From positions 48,598,486 to 48,662,485 of the forward strand of contig OX123192.2 of NCBI GenBank assembly GCA_944739405.2: a stretch of DNA of 64,000 bases. Direction: 5' to 3'. Below, piece by piece: positions 21,888-33,416 of the stretch. The stretch is from Euclidia mi. Taxonomy: Eukaryota > Arthropoda > Insecta > Lepidoptera > Erebidae. Made by a program: the position numbers and the translations under genes. Below the pieces are notes generated by a model. That model saw only the letters and a list, made by a program, of their open reading frames with translations. It was not told where the DNA came from and searched no databases. Every line of letters begins with the position of its first letter. The first letter of the stretch is position 1.

Positions 21888-22038
21888 TCACTATATAGTA
21901 TAAAACAAAGTCTATCTTCTGTCTGTCTGTCCCTATGTATGCTTAAATCTTTAAACTTCGCAACGGATTTTAATGCGGTTTTTAATAGATAGAATTCTTC
22001 AAGAGGAAGGTATATATGTATAATCCATATAATAAATG
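21888..22038 (+). mobile_element. Helitron family C, 3' end missing (copy 1)
   Basis: It matches 47,733-47,885 (TCACTATATAGTATAAAACA start, gcaacggattttaatgcggt body). In copy 2 the element continues to a CTAG|T end at 47,914. Here it breaks after atggcgg and is followed by unrelated GC-rich sequence. Confidence 0.75.
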
Positions 22039-22250
22039 GCGGTTGGCGCAGGTAGGAGGCTGGTCCTTGGGACGTGGACTGTCTGCAGCGTGGTATCCGC
22101 CACCACATCGCACACAAACAAGGGGCCTGTGGCAGTTGTGGGAGCTGTGGCGGAATCCCTGGCATCGGTGGCATTGTGATGGGCCTTTCTTGCCCCTCCA
22201 TGGCTCCGAATGGTGACTCCAGGCATCAGGAGGACTTCGTTCACCGCGTA
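22039..22250 (-). other. GC-rich segment of unknown origin at a copy 1/copy 2 breakpoint
   Basis: The shared sequence stops at 22,038 and resumes at about 22,260. This GC-rich piece is replaced in copy 2 by 7 kb of other DNA. Overlapping minus-strand frames (109 and 81 residues) include a Pro/Leu/Gln-rich run (PPQLPQLPQAP). No family is recognised. It may be a retroelement fragment or a captured exon. Confidence 0.35.
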
Positions 22251-22726
22251 GGCGGCTTTGGTGGCGTTGGTTGGCTAAACTCTAAACAATACGTTTTAGA
22301 CTACATCGACGTTGTATCCCGTTTGTTTTTTTAGGTTTAAAGTTTAGTCGTTGTATAGAGCTCCCGGAAATTCTCACTACGATTGGTAATCTTTGGTATA
22401 CAGTAGACAAAATTCGTAAAATTCCTGACCTATAATAAGATAATAAATAATAAGGTACTATCTACTTAAATAAATACCATCTACATGTTCGATTCCAATA
22501 TCTTTTTCATATAAAATTACTTTTGTTGACTGACATTATCGCAAAGCCCAAACTACTCAATCTGGCAACGTTGAAATTTGGAAAAATGGGCTCACTACTA
22601 AATTTTAATGCGGGTTAAAATGAAGGTTGAAAGCGCAGGCGAAGCCGCGAGTGGCTACAAGTTTCGAATAAAACCTTTCTTGACCTTCTTTAGACTTTAA
22701 AATTGCTAATTACAAATATCCTGACT

Positions 22727-22771
22727 TATTGCGAAAATGTGTAGACCTACACACTTACACATTTTCGCAAT
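22727..22771. repeat. Near-perfect hairpin shared by both duplication copies
   Basis: A stem around tattgcgaaaatgtgtag and its complement, with a short loop, is also present (one base different) at about 55,495-55,541. It therefore predates the duplication. Confidence 0.75.
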
Positions 22772-23438
22772 AAAATAAGTCTATTCCAAAAATATTACAC
22801 TCCCACAACAGCTATCGTCGAATAACCCAAAATATATTAAAAAATCAACTGCAGGAATTCTACATCAATTCATAAATAATCCTATGAAAATTCTAAACAT
22901 TTTTCGTGCTTCCAATTTCGAGAGGCAATTGAGGCAGGTAGTACTTTATTACGAGTGCATAAGAGTTATAATTCTGAGAGTGGTATATCAATATTGTAAC
23001 CAGTGGATGTGATCGGATTATGTTATATTCTATTGGCGTTTGGAAATTTCTTGTGAAGGAAAACCTTCATCGTTGATTGCCGAAAAGAAGGTCGATTTGT
23101 ACTTGGCATAATGTAGATTTATCTTTCCTGTATTTCATGTAGTTATTTTAGAATAGAATAGAATAAAATATAATTTTATTTGTTTAAAATGTATAAAGAT
23201 GGAACAAGGTAAAAAGAGAGCCAGATACTTTTTGTCATATTGTGACATGCAAATATTGGTAGATCTAATTTTATTAATACATAGAATCATTGTTTATCAA
23301 TTTTATTATTTGCAAATATTATTTGTATGTATAATCAATTATTTGTGTATCTACAGTAATATTCAGTTATTTTCTAATTGTTATTTAGGTATTCAGCTAT
23401 TGAGTAGAAGGACTTATCTAGTAACCACTTTTTTAAGG

Positions 23439-23482
<44 letters not shown>

Positions 23483-23858
23483 ATAATCATCTTTATTGTA
23501 CAAATGCCAAAGAAACTACATTAATGGATCATAACAAAAAGAAAAATAACAGATAGTACAATAGGCGGCCTTATCACTATCAAGCAATCTCTTACAGGCA
23601 ACCTTTGGATGGATAAGAAGAACACGGATTCAGAAAAGGGTAGTTTGGCGATCTTTAGGTACTGATTTAGATTTATAATACAAATACTTACATACTCATA
23701 AATAAGTACATACATAGATAAATAACTATATACACAATACATAACTATATACATACATAGATAATTATACAATACATATATATTATATTATTCATACATA
23801 AATTAGTGATAAATAAAGGAAAGGAAATAGAAAAATAAGAATTACAAGAGTAGTAAGA

Positions 23859-24158
23859 TTAAAGAGACAAGTAGTATTCTTTGAGTAACTTTTTAAACGA
23901 TGTTATTGTTTGAGCTTGTTTAATTGGCATCGGCAATGCATTCCACAAGCGAGCAGCTTGGACGGTAAAAGATTTATCGTAAAATCTACTGGAATGCATT
24001 GGTATAGCCAGTCTCAGATTCACCGATGACCTCAGAGATCTAGAATGCGTGTCAGAAAGAAACTTGAACCGTTCCTTTAAGTAATGGGGAGTACAAGGAT
24101 TAAAGAGAATGTTATAAAGTAATGATAGTATGTGAGTCGAAGGCGAATTGGGAGCCAC
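23859..24158 (-). pseudogene. C-terminal domain of the same LINE, frameshifted
   Basis: It encodes the post-RT domain (YNILFNPCTPHYLKERFKFL ... FYDKSFTVQAARLWNALPMP ... FKKLLKEYYLSL). The same domain ends the truncated LINE at 7,818-8,084. The overlap with the 745-residue frame at 24,077-24,158 marks a single frameshift near 24,100-24,160. The short 3' UTR with aataaag-type signal and simple tail lies at 23,481-23,858. Confidence 0.85.
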
Positions 24159-26314
24159 TTGAGCGAATTGCGGAAATTGGAAACGTGATCATATTTGCGC
24201 AATCCAAATATGAATCTTATACATAAGTTTTGAAGGCGCTCAAGCTTATCAAGTTGCTCCTCTGTGAGATCTAGATAGCTGACGTCAGCATAGTCAAGGA
24301 TAGGTAAAAGAAGAGAATTTGCAAGCGCAATCTTGGTGGCAGTCGGCAGAAAGTTTCGCAATCTTCGCAACGTTCCAGCCGCAGAAAACAATTTTCTGCT
24401 AACTTCCCTAATTTGAGGGCCCCAGGATAACGTTTTATCGATATAAACTCCTAAGTCCTTCACGCAATCACTTATAGGTAAAGGAATACCATTAAAGTTG
24501 ACTTGTGGTAAACAAGTTCGGTCTACACGCGCTATCAGCCTGGGACTACCGACAACAATAATCTGCGTTTTCGTAGGGTTGATTTGAAGGCCAAATCTGA
24601 GGCTCCATGCAGCTATACGATCCAAATCAGAGTTGATAATACGAATTGCTTCAGACAACTCATGTTCAGGAGCTTGAGTGTAAATTTGGAGATCATCTGC
24701 ATAAAGGTGGTAGGATGACTGAAGTTGATAAGAGATAGAATTTATAAAAATTGAGAAAAGTAAAGGAGATAGAACGCCACCCTGTGGAACGCCGACTGTA
24801 GACGTACACCAAGAAGACAAGGCGTCTTCAATTCGTATACGCTGTCGACGACCAAACAGGTAACTGTGAAACCAATCAATCACTGGTGGAGATATGTTAA
24901 TGGAGCGCAATATGCCAAGCAGAATATGGAAATCAATAGTATTGAAGGCATTACTAAAATCAAGTAGACAGAGAACAGTCACGTTGCCATTTTCCATACC
25001 GAGCCTGATGTCGTCGGTAATGTTGATCAGTGCCGTAACCGTGCTGTGACCTGGGCGGAAACCGGATTGGAGTGGATTGAAAAGAAGGTTTTTATTGAGG
25101 AATGTGCTAAGTTGGGCATGGACAAGGCGTTCGAGCACTTTAGAAAGGAATGGTAGGACGGAGATTGGCCGGTACTCAGAAAAAGAAGACGGATTGGGTT
25201 TTTTAGGTAAAGGAATTATTTGGGCGTCTTTCCATATGGTGGGAAAAACGCCCCCAAATAGGGAATAATTAAAAATATGACACAGGATGGGAAGGATTTC
25301 ATCTAATATGGGAAGGATCATTTTCCGGCTGATACAATCATTACCGACTGCGTTAGATGCAATGGATAATACGCTCCTTTTAACATCACACTCAGATAGT
25401 TGATTAAAGACGAAAGATGGATAGTTTGGGGTTGGAAACAATGAAAGATCATGTAAAGTGCTAGCTTTGATAGTCTGATCAAATATAGACGAAGTAGTGA
25501 AATGTCTATTTAGAGAATTAATATCAATTTTATCAGAAGCAAGATCATGTGAAGATTTTCCAACTCCCAAAGTTTTTAGAAACTGCCAGACCTTAGCCGG
25601 ATCTTCATTCTCAACAGAGCTATGGATGTATTGGCGTTGTGCTTTCCTACACACCTTTTTACAGTGATTTCTGATAGCAATGTAGTTGTCCCAGTTGCTA
25701 GAAGTAGGTCGACATTTATATTTAGTTTTAGCTATAGCTTTCTTAGACAACAGAACTTTAATTTCAGAGGTTAGCCAAGGTGATGGTAATTGTCTAACTC
25801 TAATCGCACGGACTGGTGCATGGACATCGTATAGACCAATAATCGCGCTACTGAATAATTGAACTTTCTCGTCAATGGTCTCTGCGCTCTGTAAAGGACT
25901 CCAGTCGATCAAACTTGCATCTGTACGAAGGTTATCTACATTCATGCCGCCAAAATCACGTTGCAGAAGAATTTTTGTTTTTGTCTTAGGAAGACGAAGT
26001 TTATAGGACAGAAAGATAAGGTCATGGTATGAAAAAGCATCAGCTGGAAGCTGCCCATGCTTGGCGACAAGAGAAGGTGAGGAGACAAACATAAAATCGA
26101 GGAGAGAAGGAGTAGAATTTGGAAAGTTATGTGTAGCATTTAAAGGGAGGATGGACAGATTACATGATTCGACAATACTACACAAGGAAGATGAGCGCGA
26201 ATCCTTTTTCAACAAACAAGTGTTGAAATCACCCATGACTATGGTATGATTGTAAGCTGGAGCAAGATTTTCTAAAATTCGTTCGAAAGAAGAAAAGTAA
26301 ATAGAAAACACCAA
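24077..26314 (-). pseudogene. Jockey-group LINE endonuclease-reverse transcriptase, 745-residue open frame
   Basis: The longest open frame in the window. It begins within the AP-endonuclease domain (MGDFN at residues 27-31; SYHDLIFLSY with the catalytic His at 95-104) and continues through a linker into a complete RT: IIPLPKKPNPSSFSEYRPIS (366-385), LQSGFRPGHSTVTAL (415-429), LLDFSNAF with the first catalytic Asp at 452, GVPQGGVLSPLLF (508-520), YADD (538-541) and VKDLGVYIDKTLSWG. The endonuclease N-terminus is in another frame at about 26,314-26,569 (SESWLKPCLS, RNDRTESGGGGVAIYLR), cut by the (TA)n tract. The C-terminus is shifted into 23,859-24,158. The core is intact and looks young, but the protein cannot be made whole. 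Confidence 0.9.
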
Positions 26315-26566
26315 GCAGGATCTTGGTGTAAGCCAGATCTAGTTCCACAAAGAGATGCTCGCCGGCATTAAGCGGTGGAGGTTGTGCTGACATACTAACA
26401 ATATTGAAAGGAATATGCGTACGGAGATAAATGGCAACACCACCTCCACCGCTCTCGGTACGATCATTTCTTATGAGTCGGAAATTAGGAAGAGAGTAAG
26501 AAACAGACGATAAGCAAGGTTTTAACCAAGATTCGGAAACTAGAATAGCGTGGATATTCTTACAGT

Positions 26567-26611
<45 letters not shown>

Positions 26612-27044
26612 CCTTAAAAAAGTTAAGTAATATATATATTAACAGATATCGGCTTGTGTGTAAGTAAATTTACCACCTCTAGATAGAAACTTAAGTATCA
26701 GATAGCCATGAATCCGGCTCTAAGTAATATTCAATCGTGGAGTGATCTTTTGATGTTTTCTACAAAAAATACATAATTCCGCAATCGGGTGATCGCTGTT
26801 TCTTCTGTTTTATAATCACAGTGTCCTGTGACACAGGAATTATTCTACGAGTAAGTCCAAAATTTTAAAACATATAAAGGCCTGGAATTGAAGAATCCAA
26901 TATCGTTTTTCGTTCTTGTAGAATTGAATTTATAGCAGATCCCAGAAGAAAGCATTTTCCTCTAAGCAAAGACCAATTAAGGCTTAAAATAAAATTGGAT
27001 CTCAAATTAATCTACAAATTCGATAACATTTAACAATAATTAAC

Positions 27045-27117
27045 GGTAATCAACAGTAAGGGTAAATACCCTTACTGTTGATTACCTTTATACAAGATAA
27101 AGTAAATACTTTATCTT
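27045..27117. repeat. Two consecutive perfect hairpins, absent from the paralogue
   Basis: Stem 1 pairs 27,045-27,064 with 27,067-27,086 (20 bp). Stem 2 pairs 27,094-27,104 with 27,107-27,117 (11 bp). Copy 2 at 56,312-56,350 has only the single unfolded version. Confidence 0.95.
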
Positions 27118-27459
27118 ATTAAGAGCAAATTTAAGCGAACGCACTCTGTATAACAATAAATCTTTGTAAAAGACTTATTCCACCGTCTAATATGGAACGG
27201 TCGTTATCTGATATGGAACCAAATTATGTTTACGTACATGCGTCTGTGAGTCTAATATGTTATCAGTTATTTGCATGCCATATATGGGTTGTTTGTTGGG
27301 TATTTAAAATCTTTGGAATATAAATGCAGCCTTTTTATCACTGTAAGTGAAAGTTGTGTGATCAGAAACGCTCATTCACGCTGGAACTTTTTGCTAAGTA
27401 AGTAAGTATAGGTTGCACATATTATTTTGTTTTGCATGGTACACGACACTTTAAGCACA

Positions 27460-27575
27460 GGCAGCGGAGATGCCAAGCCAAGAGGGTTCGAATCCACGGC
27501 ACGAACCACTGACTTTTCAGATCTATGTACGTATTGAACTGTGAATTATTTATCGTGCCTCGGAGAACACTTCTG
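27460..27575 (+). mobile_element. tRNA-derived SINE, family C (copy 1)
   Basis: Box B-type GGTTCGAATCC is present. The box A part seen in copy 2 (gcgataacctagtggagatg at 56,705-56,724) has a small deletion here. The body has actgacttttcagatctatg and a tail ending cgtgcctcgg. It was present before the duplication. Confidence 0.7.
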
Positions 27576-28096
27576 TGCCCATTAGTTTTGGCTTTGCCTT
27601 GTCTATCAGTCAGTCAGTAACGCAAGAAATTTATATATACCTCCAGATTAGAAAACTCTCCCACCAAACACGATGTATGTACATCACATTTAACCCCATC
27701 CACACAGTTGACACAGTACTAAACATGTTAAAAGCTCCTGCTATTATTATTCAGTATCATGAAGCGGGTCGAGTCGTTGCGTTAGACACGTACTGTGCGT
27801 GATGCTCAGCACCACACTCAGCACGGTGGAACGATTACGTTGTGGATAAAACATCTACGTTTTTTCTAACATGGAAGATAAAATTTGTTGGATACTGCGA
27901 GCTTATGGTTCATTTTCTTATGTTATTGATGCTGTAATTTCAATGTTTAGTTGCAATATCGAAATATCTATTTCAATCCTTTAGTAATAAAGGTGCAAGT
28001 ATGTGCTTTGTAGGATCTTCTCTCTAGATCTTTGAGGTAGGTATACTAACTAACGATCCAAGGTTTTCGCTTGCATGTACGGCAACTGTGTTTTAG

Positions 28097-29559
28097 GCTA
28101 ATGAGACTTCTAAATAATAAGTCTTATATAATCTATTTATTGACTTCCTGATTTGGATGGCAGTAGTTTTTTAGTTAAGGCTAATGCCAGGATATTTATA
28201 GGAACTGATGCCTTGTTCCATTTTTATATAAAACTGAAATCACATTATTCTTTCTTGATTGTGAATTAAATAATATACTACTGGCGCAAATATCGTGCAG
28301 ATAATAAAATAATAGAATGAATTGTATGTACCTTCCTTAATTTCAATAAACAGGTTTGAAAAATCTGATATAGGTAATTATTTCTAAATATAGGTAGGTA
28401 GGTACTCCAGTATCTGGCGAATAAATATTGCAAACGAGCCAGCTACAACATATCTACCTTACACCGACCCAACCACAAGAAAATTTGAAGCAAAATGCTA
28501 AGTAGAATATTCGAAATATTTGCTACTAAAGATGGCACATGTTTACATGTACACGCAAACAAAATGAACCAAGGGCCTTGTCGTCGTTTATTTTCTACAA
28601 AAATTAGGTGCCTGTTATTTTTGTTACAGCAAAGTTTTTGTTTACTTTTTGCTATGTGTAATTTAAAAGGGTGGCTACGTAATTTATATAACTTTACTGA
28701 AATAAAAACCTGTTGGTAATGTTGCTTTAGGGAATGGTTGGGGTAAAAGTGAACCAAAATTTGGGTTAATTAGGGAGTTCGTGATTCTTAAGTAGCAATT
28801 GTTATACATTTTCGGTGTTGATAAGCGTTTTAGAGATTTTGAAGACTGTTTGTGTTGTGGTGTAAGTGCTTCGCAATATTTTGTCGTGTGGGTCTAATAC
28901 ACCTACACAATAAAATATTAGTACCTATGGGCCCGCTTTGTCAAAAGAGTACTTACCCTCTCACAGAATATCTACAAAATGTTAGAACACTAATTGTACT
29001 TTTTACTTTGTTCAGCAAGCACCGAAGGCTTTACGATACTCCTTAATTTACTCCCAATATCCTGCCACACAACACCATATTTGCATACATTGCGATATTA
29101 AGCGAATTATATCCATTTGACCGCCAACCCCATGATAGGTGACAAGTTAACATGAACCTAGCACGGTAAATGTGCCTACATTTTGGTTTGTCACTTAGCA
29201 ATAGACAGAATGTCTTGTGGTCCAGCAATCAAATTCGAGTGTAATATGGCCACTCACAATAGTTTAAGCTACGTGATCTTGTTTTGCATAAAACGAAGAA
29301 TATAATTATGTAACGGGCAACGTGACTAACCGGGCCGTATGAATAAGGGCCGAGTATTATGAATTGTTCCCAAGAGCATCGGGCTATTTGATACATTTTT
29401 GTATTTTAATTACTTAGACCGCGACCGGTCCATATTATAATGCCCGACAGCCCGTGGTCCATTTAAAAAGCAACGTAAGCCCGTAAAGTTAGGTGAGGCT
29501 GTAACTCAAGCAAGTAGGTTATGTTAGGTTATCTTGTGACCCTTAGAGACGAGACCTGA
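28097..29559. other. No gene recognised
   Basis: The stretch follows the right edge of duplication copy 1. Frames at 28,443-28,757 (minus) and 28,495-28,719 (plus) overlap and show no family motif. The last part (29,300-29,560) becomes GC-richer. I see no identifiable repeat. Confidence 0.4.
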
Positions 29560-30250
29560 GAGCTCCGTCAACTTAGTGTTTTGTAAGTCTTAGGAATTAA
29601 GTCTGGCCCTTGGTTGTGGCACCACACACAGCCATTAGCCCGGCCCAGGGGGAGGGCAGAGATACCTCCTATGTTTCCCACCTGGGCAATTCTTGCTCGG
29701 CGCGTCCAAGTCGCGGGGGTGGGCACCCAATATCTCAGTAGGTCGAGATATTTGGGTGGCGAAGTTCGGGCAAGGACCCAGAATCGCGGGCTATATCGCG
29801 GTCCCGGGCCCAGGGTTACGGGTGAAGACTTCAACGGCTGCGAAGGCAGAGATAATGAATATCAGTACGGCGGAGCAGGCGGAAGAAGTAATCAACCCAC
29901 TGGAGAGCTGCCTTTACGTAATGAGGTCACAGGTTGACAGTGGAGCTGCGTTACCAGGCAGGATGGCGCAGTAGGGATGGCGGTGGAATATATCATCGGC
30001 TTCCAAGCTCTTCAGAAGAGTCACTGCCTTAGCGTCAGGTGGCAACCGCCCGTAAAACCCATAGCGAATATACATCTCTGCTCACATAAATGCACAATAA
30101 AATGAAAAAGGATTATATTACTAGGGCGTACCCCACAAGCGACGCAAATGCGAATAGGTGGCCTTCGAAGCAAATACTAGGACGTACGCCCAAAGCGACG
30201 GCCATACGGACAGGAACAAACATTCGCATTTGAACAATATTAATATGATT

Positions 30251-31134
30251 AGACTCGCAACATGGAATTTGGGGTCCCTTACGGGGAGAAGCCAGGAACT
30301 GAGCAAAACTCTACACAAAAGGAGCATTAAGATCTGCTAACCACAGGAAACAAAATAGAAAGGCTCAAAATCTAAAGAAAAAAAGACCTGGTAGTTGTTG
30401 TCTAACAACTAGCAGGTCATATATCACGGCACAGATAATAAAAGAAATGGAGTGGCAAAACATAATTTCAGCGTATGCCCCACAGGCAGGCTGCACTGAG
30501 GAGGAGAAGGGGATTTTTTGTGAGGACTTAGACGATCTGATACACGGCATCCCATCTAATGAATACACGATTATTGGCGCGGACCTCAATGGCCACGTAG
30601 GAGACAAAAATTCAACAGGTGGGACGGCTCACGGTGGGTTTGGGATAGGTGTAATTAACGAACACGGTGAAGAAATCTTGGACTTCTCTACGAGACATTC
30701 GCTAACCATTATAAATACGAACTGCCAAAAGAAACAAGAACATCTGATCACCTATAAAAGGCAGGTCGCATGTCACAAATAGACTACATATTAGTGGACA
30801 TGACGGTAAAACGGAAGTACAAAGACTGTAAAGTTATCCCAGGTGAAACCCTTACAACACAGCACCGCTTACTAGTAGCGGTATACGTCCTCCCAAAGCC
30901 GATAAAAACGAAAGCCGACAGGATACTTAGAACAAAGTGGAAAGAACTGGATGGACCTAAGGGCGAACTGCTGAAAGTTGTTGTAAAAGAATATCTTGAA
31001 ACTGATTTTGGTGTCACTTATAGCACGGCAGATGATATGTGGTCTAAATTTGAATTACAGTGCAGAGCAAAAGCTACGGAAATCCTAGGAACATCTAAAG
31101 GACCCATTAAAAACGGAAAAGACTCAAACTGGTA
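30251..31134 (+). pseudogene. RTE endonuclease, broken in several places
   Basis: The frame opens with RLATWNLGSLTGRSQELSKT (from 30,251) and stops at 30,337. It resumes at 30,447 with QNIISAYAPQAGCTEEEKG, GADLNGHVGD (metal-binding Asp/Asn), and SLTIINTNC, then shifts near 30,770 to SQIDYILVD and TTQHRLLVAVYV (the catalytic SDH-type motif here reads TQH). Stops and frameshifts show it is dead. It would nick target DNA if intact. The following linker runs to 31,134. Confidence 0.85.
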
Positions 31135-31559
31135 AACAACAAGGTAAAAAGAAGCCTGACAAATAAAAAAGTTCTGTTTAAGAAATGGCAAAGCTCGCAA
31201 CTGGAAGAAGATAAGGACCAATACAAAGATGCCAAAAACGCGCAAACAAGTTTGTTGCACAAGAAAGGGCAATTAGGAACCAAAACTTTTACAACAATTT
31301 GGAAAAAACCACGGACGCAAATGAAATAATTTAAATTATAAAATGTAGACATAAATCAACTATGGACATAAAGGTTAATAAGTACATAAAAAGTAAAGAG
31401 CAAATTGTGTTAACTGACAATGTGCACATTAGAGAGAGATGGGTTGAGTATTATTAACATCTTTTAAACGAAGAATTTCTAAATGAAGATGCTATGCCAT
31501 GTGATCCAATCAAGATCCAATTCATGGACCAATACCTGAAGTATATACTGCTGAAGTTA

Positions 31560-31910
31560 AAAACGCGATGATGAAAATGAAGAACAGAAAAGCTACAGGC
31601 TCTGATGAAGTGCCCGCAGATATATGGAAGGCTCTTGGCCCGATATCTGTTTACTGGCTTATTAAGCAACTACTTATTTAACGTCATCCTAGCCACAAAA
31701 TGCATACCAAAATCATGGCGGGAAAGCTATCTACTCCCCTTTTACAAGAATAAGGGATGTGAATGTGGGATATTGCACAGTGCGAGAATTATCGAGGTAT
31801 AAAATTGCTTAAAATATGGTAAAGCGTAATTAATAAGCGAATCGCCAACATCTCACAAATATTACCAAATCAGTTCGGTTTCACAGCGTCCGTTGATCGG
31901 CAGGTGCACC
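31560..31910 (+). pseudogene. RTE reverse transcriptase, first blocks only
   Basis: Decayed frames encode KMKNRKATGSDEVPADIWKA, then, with shifts, PKSWRESYLLPFYKNKG, CENYRGIKLLK and ILPNQFGFT. These are RT blocks 0-3 of RTE-type LINEs. The catalytic palm (YADD) is absent because the element stops at about 31,910. The 240 bases that follow are unassigned. Confidence 0.8.
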
Positions 31911-32151
31911 ACTTGCAGGTGAGGTTGGCTTGGGACCCTAAGTTCTTGGTGGGAACCCTATTATCAAATTTAAACTTAAGGAATCGAAAATTTCCCCCAA
32001 AATGAGATAAGTTTTGCTAACCGACCGGGGAAAGGTGTTTTGTTGGTCCAATTTGCAATAAAAGATTTTTTAGAACCTTTTCGAGGTTATTCGTACTTTA
32101 CTTAACCTACTTGTTTGTTTTACCGAGTGAGAAAGTCAATATTATGTATTA

Positions 32152-32350
32152 CTAGCTGCTGTGGTGACACCAGCTTTACTTAGGGCTACTGCACCGTACC
32201 CATGGCTTATAGCGTGATGTTATAACGCCTTCATAGCCTGCCTCGATATATAGGCTTCCAACACATAAAGAATAGTTCAGAAGTGTCTGAGATTAGCGCG
32301 TACAACCAAACATGGCAACTAATAAAAAATCTCTGCTTTATAATATTAAA
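32152..32350 (-). mobile_element. Degraded Helitron, family B
   Basis: Inverted relative to 21,622-21,841: ctag at 32,152-32,155 is the 3' end, and the body has tatagcgtgatgttataacg and ctgagattagcgcg. The 5' end (ctttataatatta on plus) has lost the clear TC start. Confidence 0.65.
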
Positions 32351-32973
32351 ATGAATAATTTAATATAGATGTGAATTACAAAGCACCTATAGGTACTCGT
32401 ATTAGGTATACTCGCTATTCAATCTGAATCGGTCTAGTCATTTGTTCTGTATATCAATATCAAATTGGGCAAAGCCTTTCTGAAGCTATGTATGCGTTAT
32501 CCACGCATTCCGTAAGAAGGAAGGAAAAGCTTAGCTGTATTATTATAAATATTACCTATTTATTATTTAGAACAAGACTTTTAACAATAGCCAGAAACAT
32601 TTAAATAAAAAACGCAAATAAGGAAAAGAGACTCAGTACGTACAGTCGAACAATTTCCCGCTAGACCACCATATGGGCGAGAATCGCTCAGCAAGACATC
32701 GTCGCTTCCAGTGCTACTTTACTCGCACATTGACACTCGTATACAAAGCCAATTTCTAGTGTGCCTCGACTTTATGAGCGAGCCAAGGGATTTTTTTTCA
32801 AACTGGTCCAGCGCCGACTTGTTTGATTGTACTAAACACTTTTTTCACTTTGCGCTTTGAGATGAACATTTTTCATTATTTTACATCGTCGGGTTCTGGA
32901 GACGAGAGCTCGTCAAGTGCTTGTAGAAAAACTAATAAAAATATCATTAACGTTTTAAACTAACATTTACCGC

Positions 32974-33040
32974 AATTGAAATATTATAAGAGTGGCTGCA
33001 ATATCTTGTATATTGCAGCCACTCTTATAATATTTCAATT
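32974..33040. repeat. 30-bp perfect hairpin present only in arm 1
   Basis: The stem pairs 32,974-33,003 with 33,011-33,040; the loop is tcttgta. The other arm (63,611-63,655) has one copy of the stem sequence and a short unrelated spacer in place of the second. Confidence 0.95.
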
Positions 33041-33416
33041 TGTGTTTCCTAGCTATGATATCGCAGCTTTGTGTCACTCAAATAGCTGTTACTTTGAACA
33101 GTTTTGAACGTTACACGACGTTTTAAACTTAAATAGTGTAAAACTTTTAGAAATCTGAAGAATTATTTTGTAAAGTGGATTAGCAAATATTTTTGTCGGT
33201 AATGTTATCTATGTAAGTATACTGTATTTTAAATTCATACAAACGATCGAAACCCGAGTACTGAGTGTGTACCAAAACTATCAAAGTGCCTTGAGCTTGG
33301 TATGCGCTGGATTAAAATTAATAGAGTATTAAATTAAATTGTTATTTAATTTAATTTAATTAAATATTACCGATTCTCAGGAGATTGCACTACAGTGAGT
33401 ATAGTCGTGAATTAAT

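Larger units (their letters stand above)
23151..26640 (-). mobile_element. Copy 1-specific insertion: Jockey-group LINE between inverted (TA)n tracts
   Basis: Copy 2 reads straight through this point (about 55,914-55,919). The insertion holds, from the left: a short AT-rich retroposon-like tail (23,151 on), a (TA)n tract preceded by ttttttaaggtt (23,428-23,479), the LINE (23,481-26,569), and a second (TA)n tract followed by aaccttaaaaaa (26,570-26,622). The outer sequences are inverted copies of each other. No clear target duplication is visible at the outer edges. Confidence 0.75.
10932..28096. repeat. Direct segmental duplication, copy 1
   Basis: Collinear with 42,613-57,336. Anchor matches, in order: 10,932/42,613 (gctagtagattattcg); 11,000-11,600/42,950-43,640; 12,640-13,260/43,640-44,790; 17,330-18,950/44,880-46,450; 20,405-21,621/46,440-47,690; 21,850-22,038/47,700-47,885; 22,260-23,150/55,023-55,914; 26,641-28,096/55,919-57,336. 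Blocks are near-identical with scattered substitutions. The difference in content is explained by insertions private to each copy. No gene is inside the shared sequence; it consists of older repeats and unassigned DNA. Confidence 0.92.
29560..31910 (+). mobile_element. RTE-type LINE, 5' half present, 3' half missing
   Basis: A GC-rich leader (29,560-30,240) precedes an endonuclease region and the first RT blocks, after which the sequence leaves RTE at about 31,910. Keeping the 5' part and losing the 3' part is the reverse of ordinary LINE truncation, so a later deletion or rearrangement is likely. It is a different RTE family from LINE-A; its endonuclease is of the IISAYAPQAG...IIGADLNGHVG type. 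Confidence 0.8.

Noticed and set aside
21999..22244. Proline-rich coding exon
   Set aside because: Composition is suggestive, but no splice sites, start or homologous family could be supported; listed only as an unknown GC-rich segment.
28443..28757. 104-residue minus frame and overlapping plus frame
   Set aside because: No domain, no conserved motif, frames open on both strands; not enough to call a gene.
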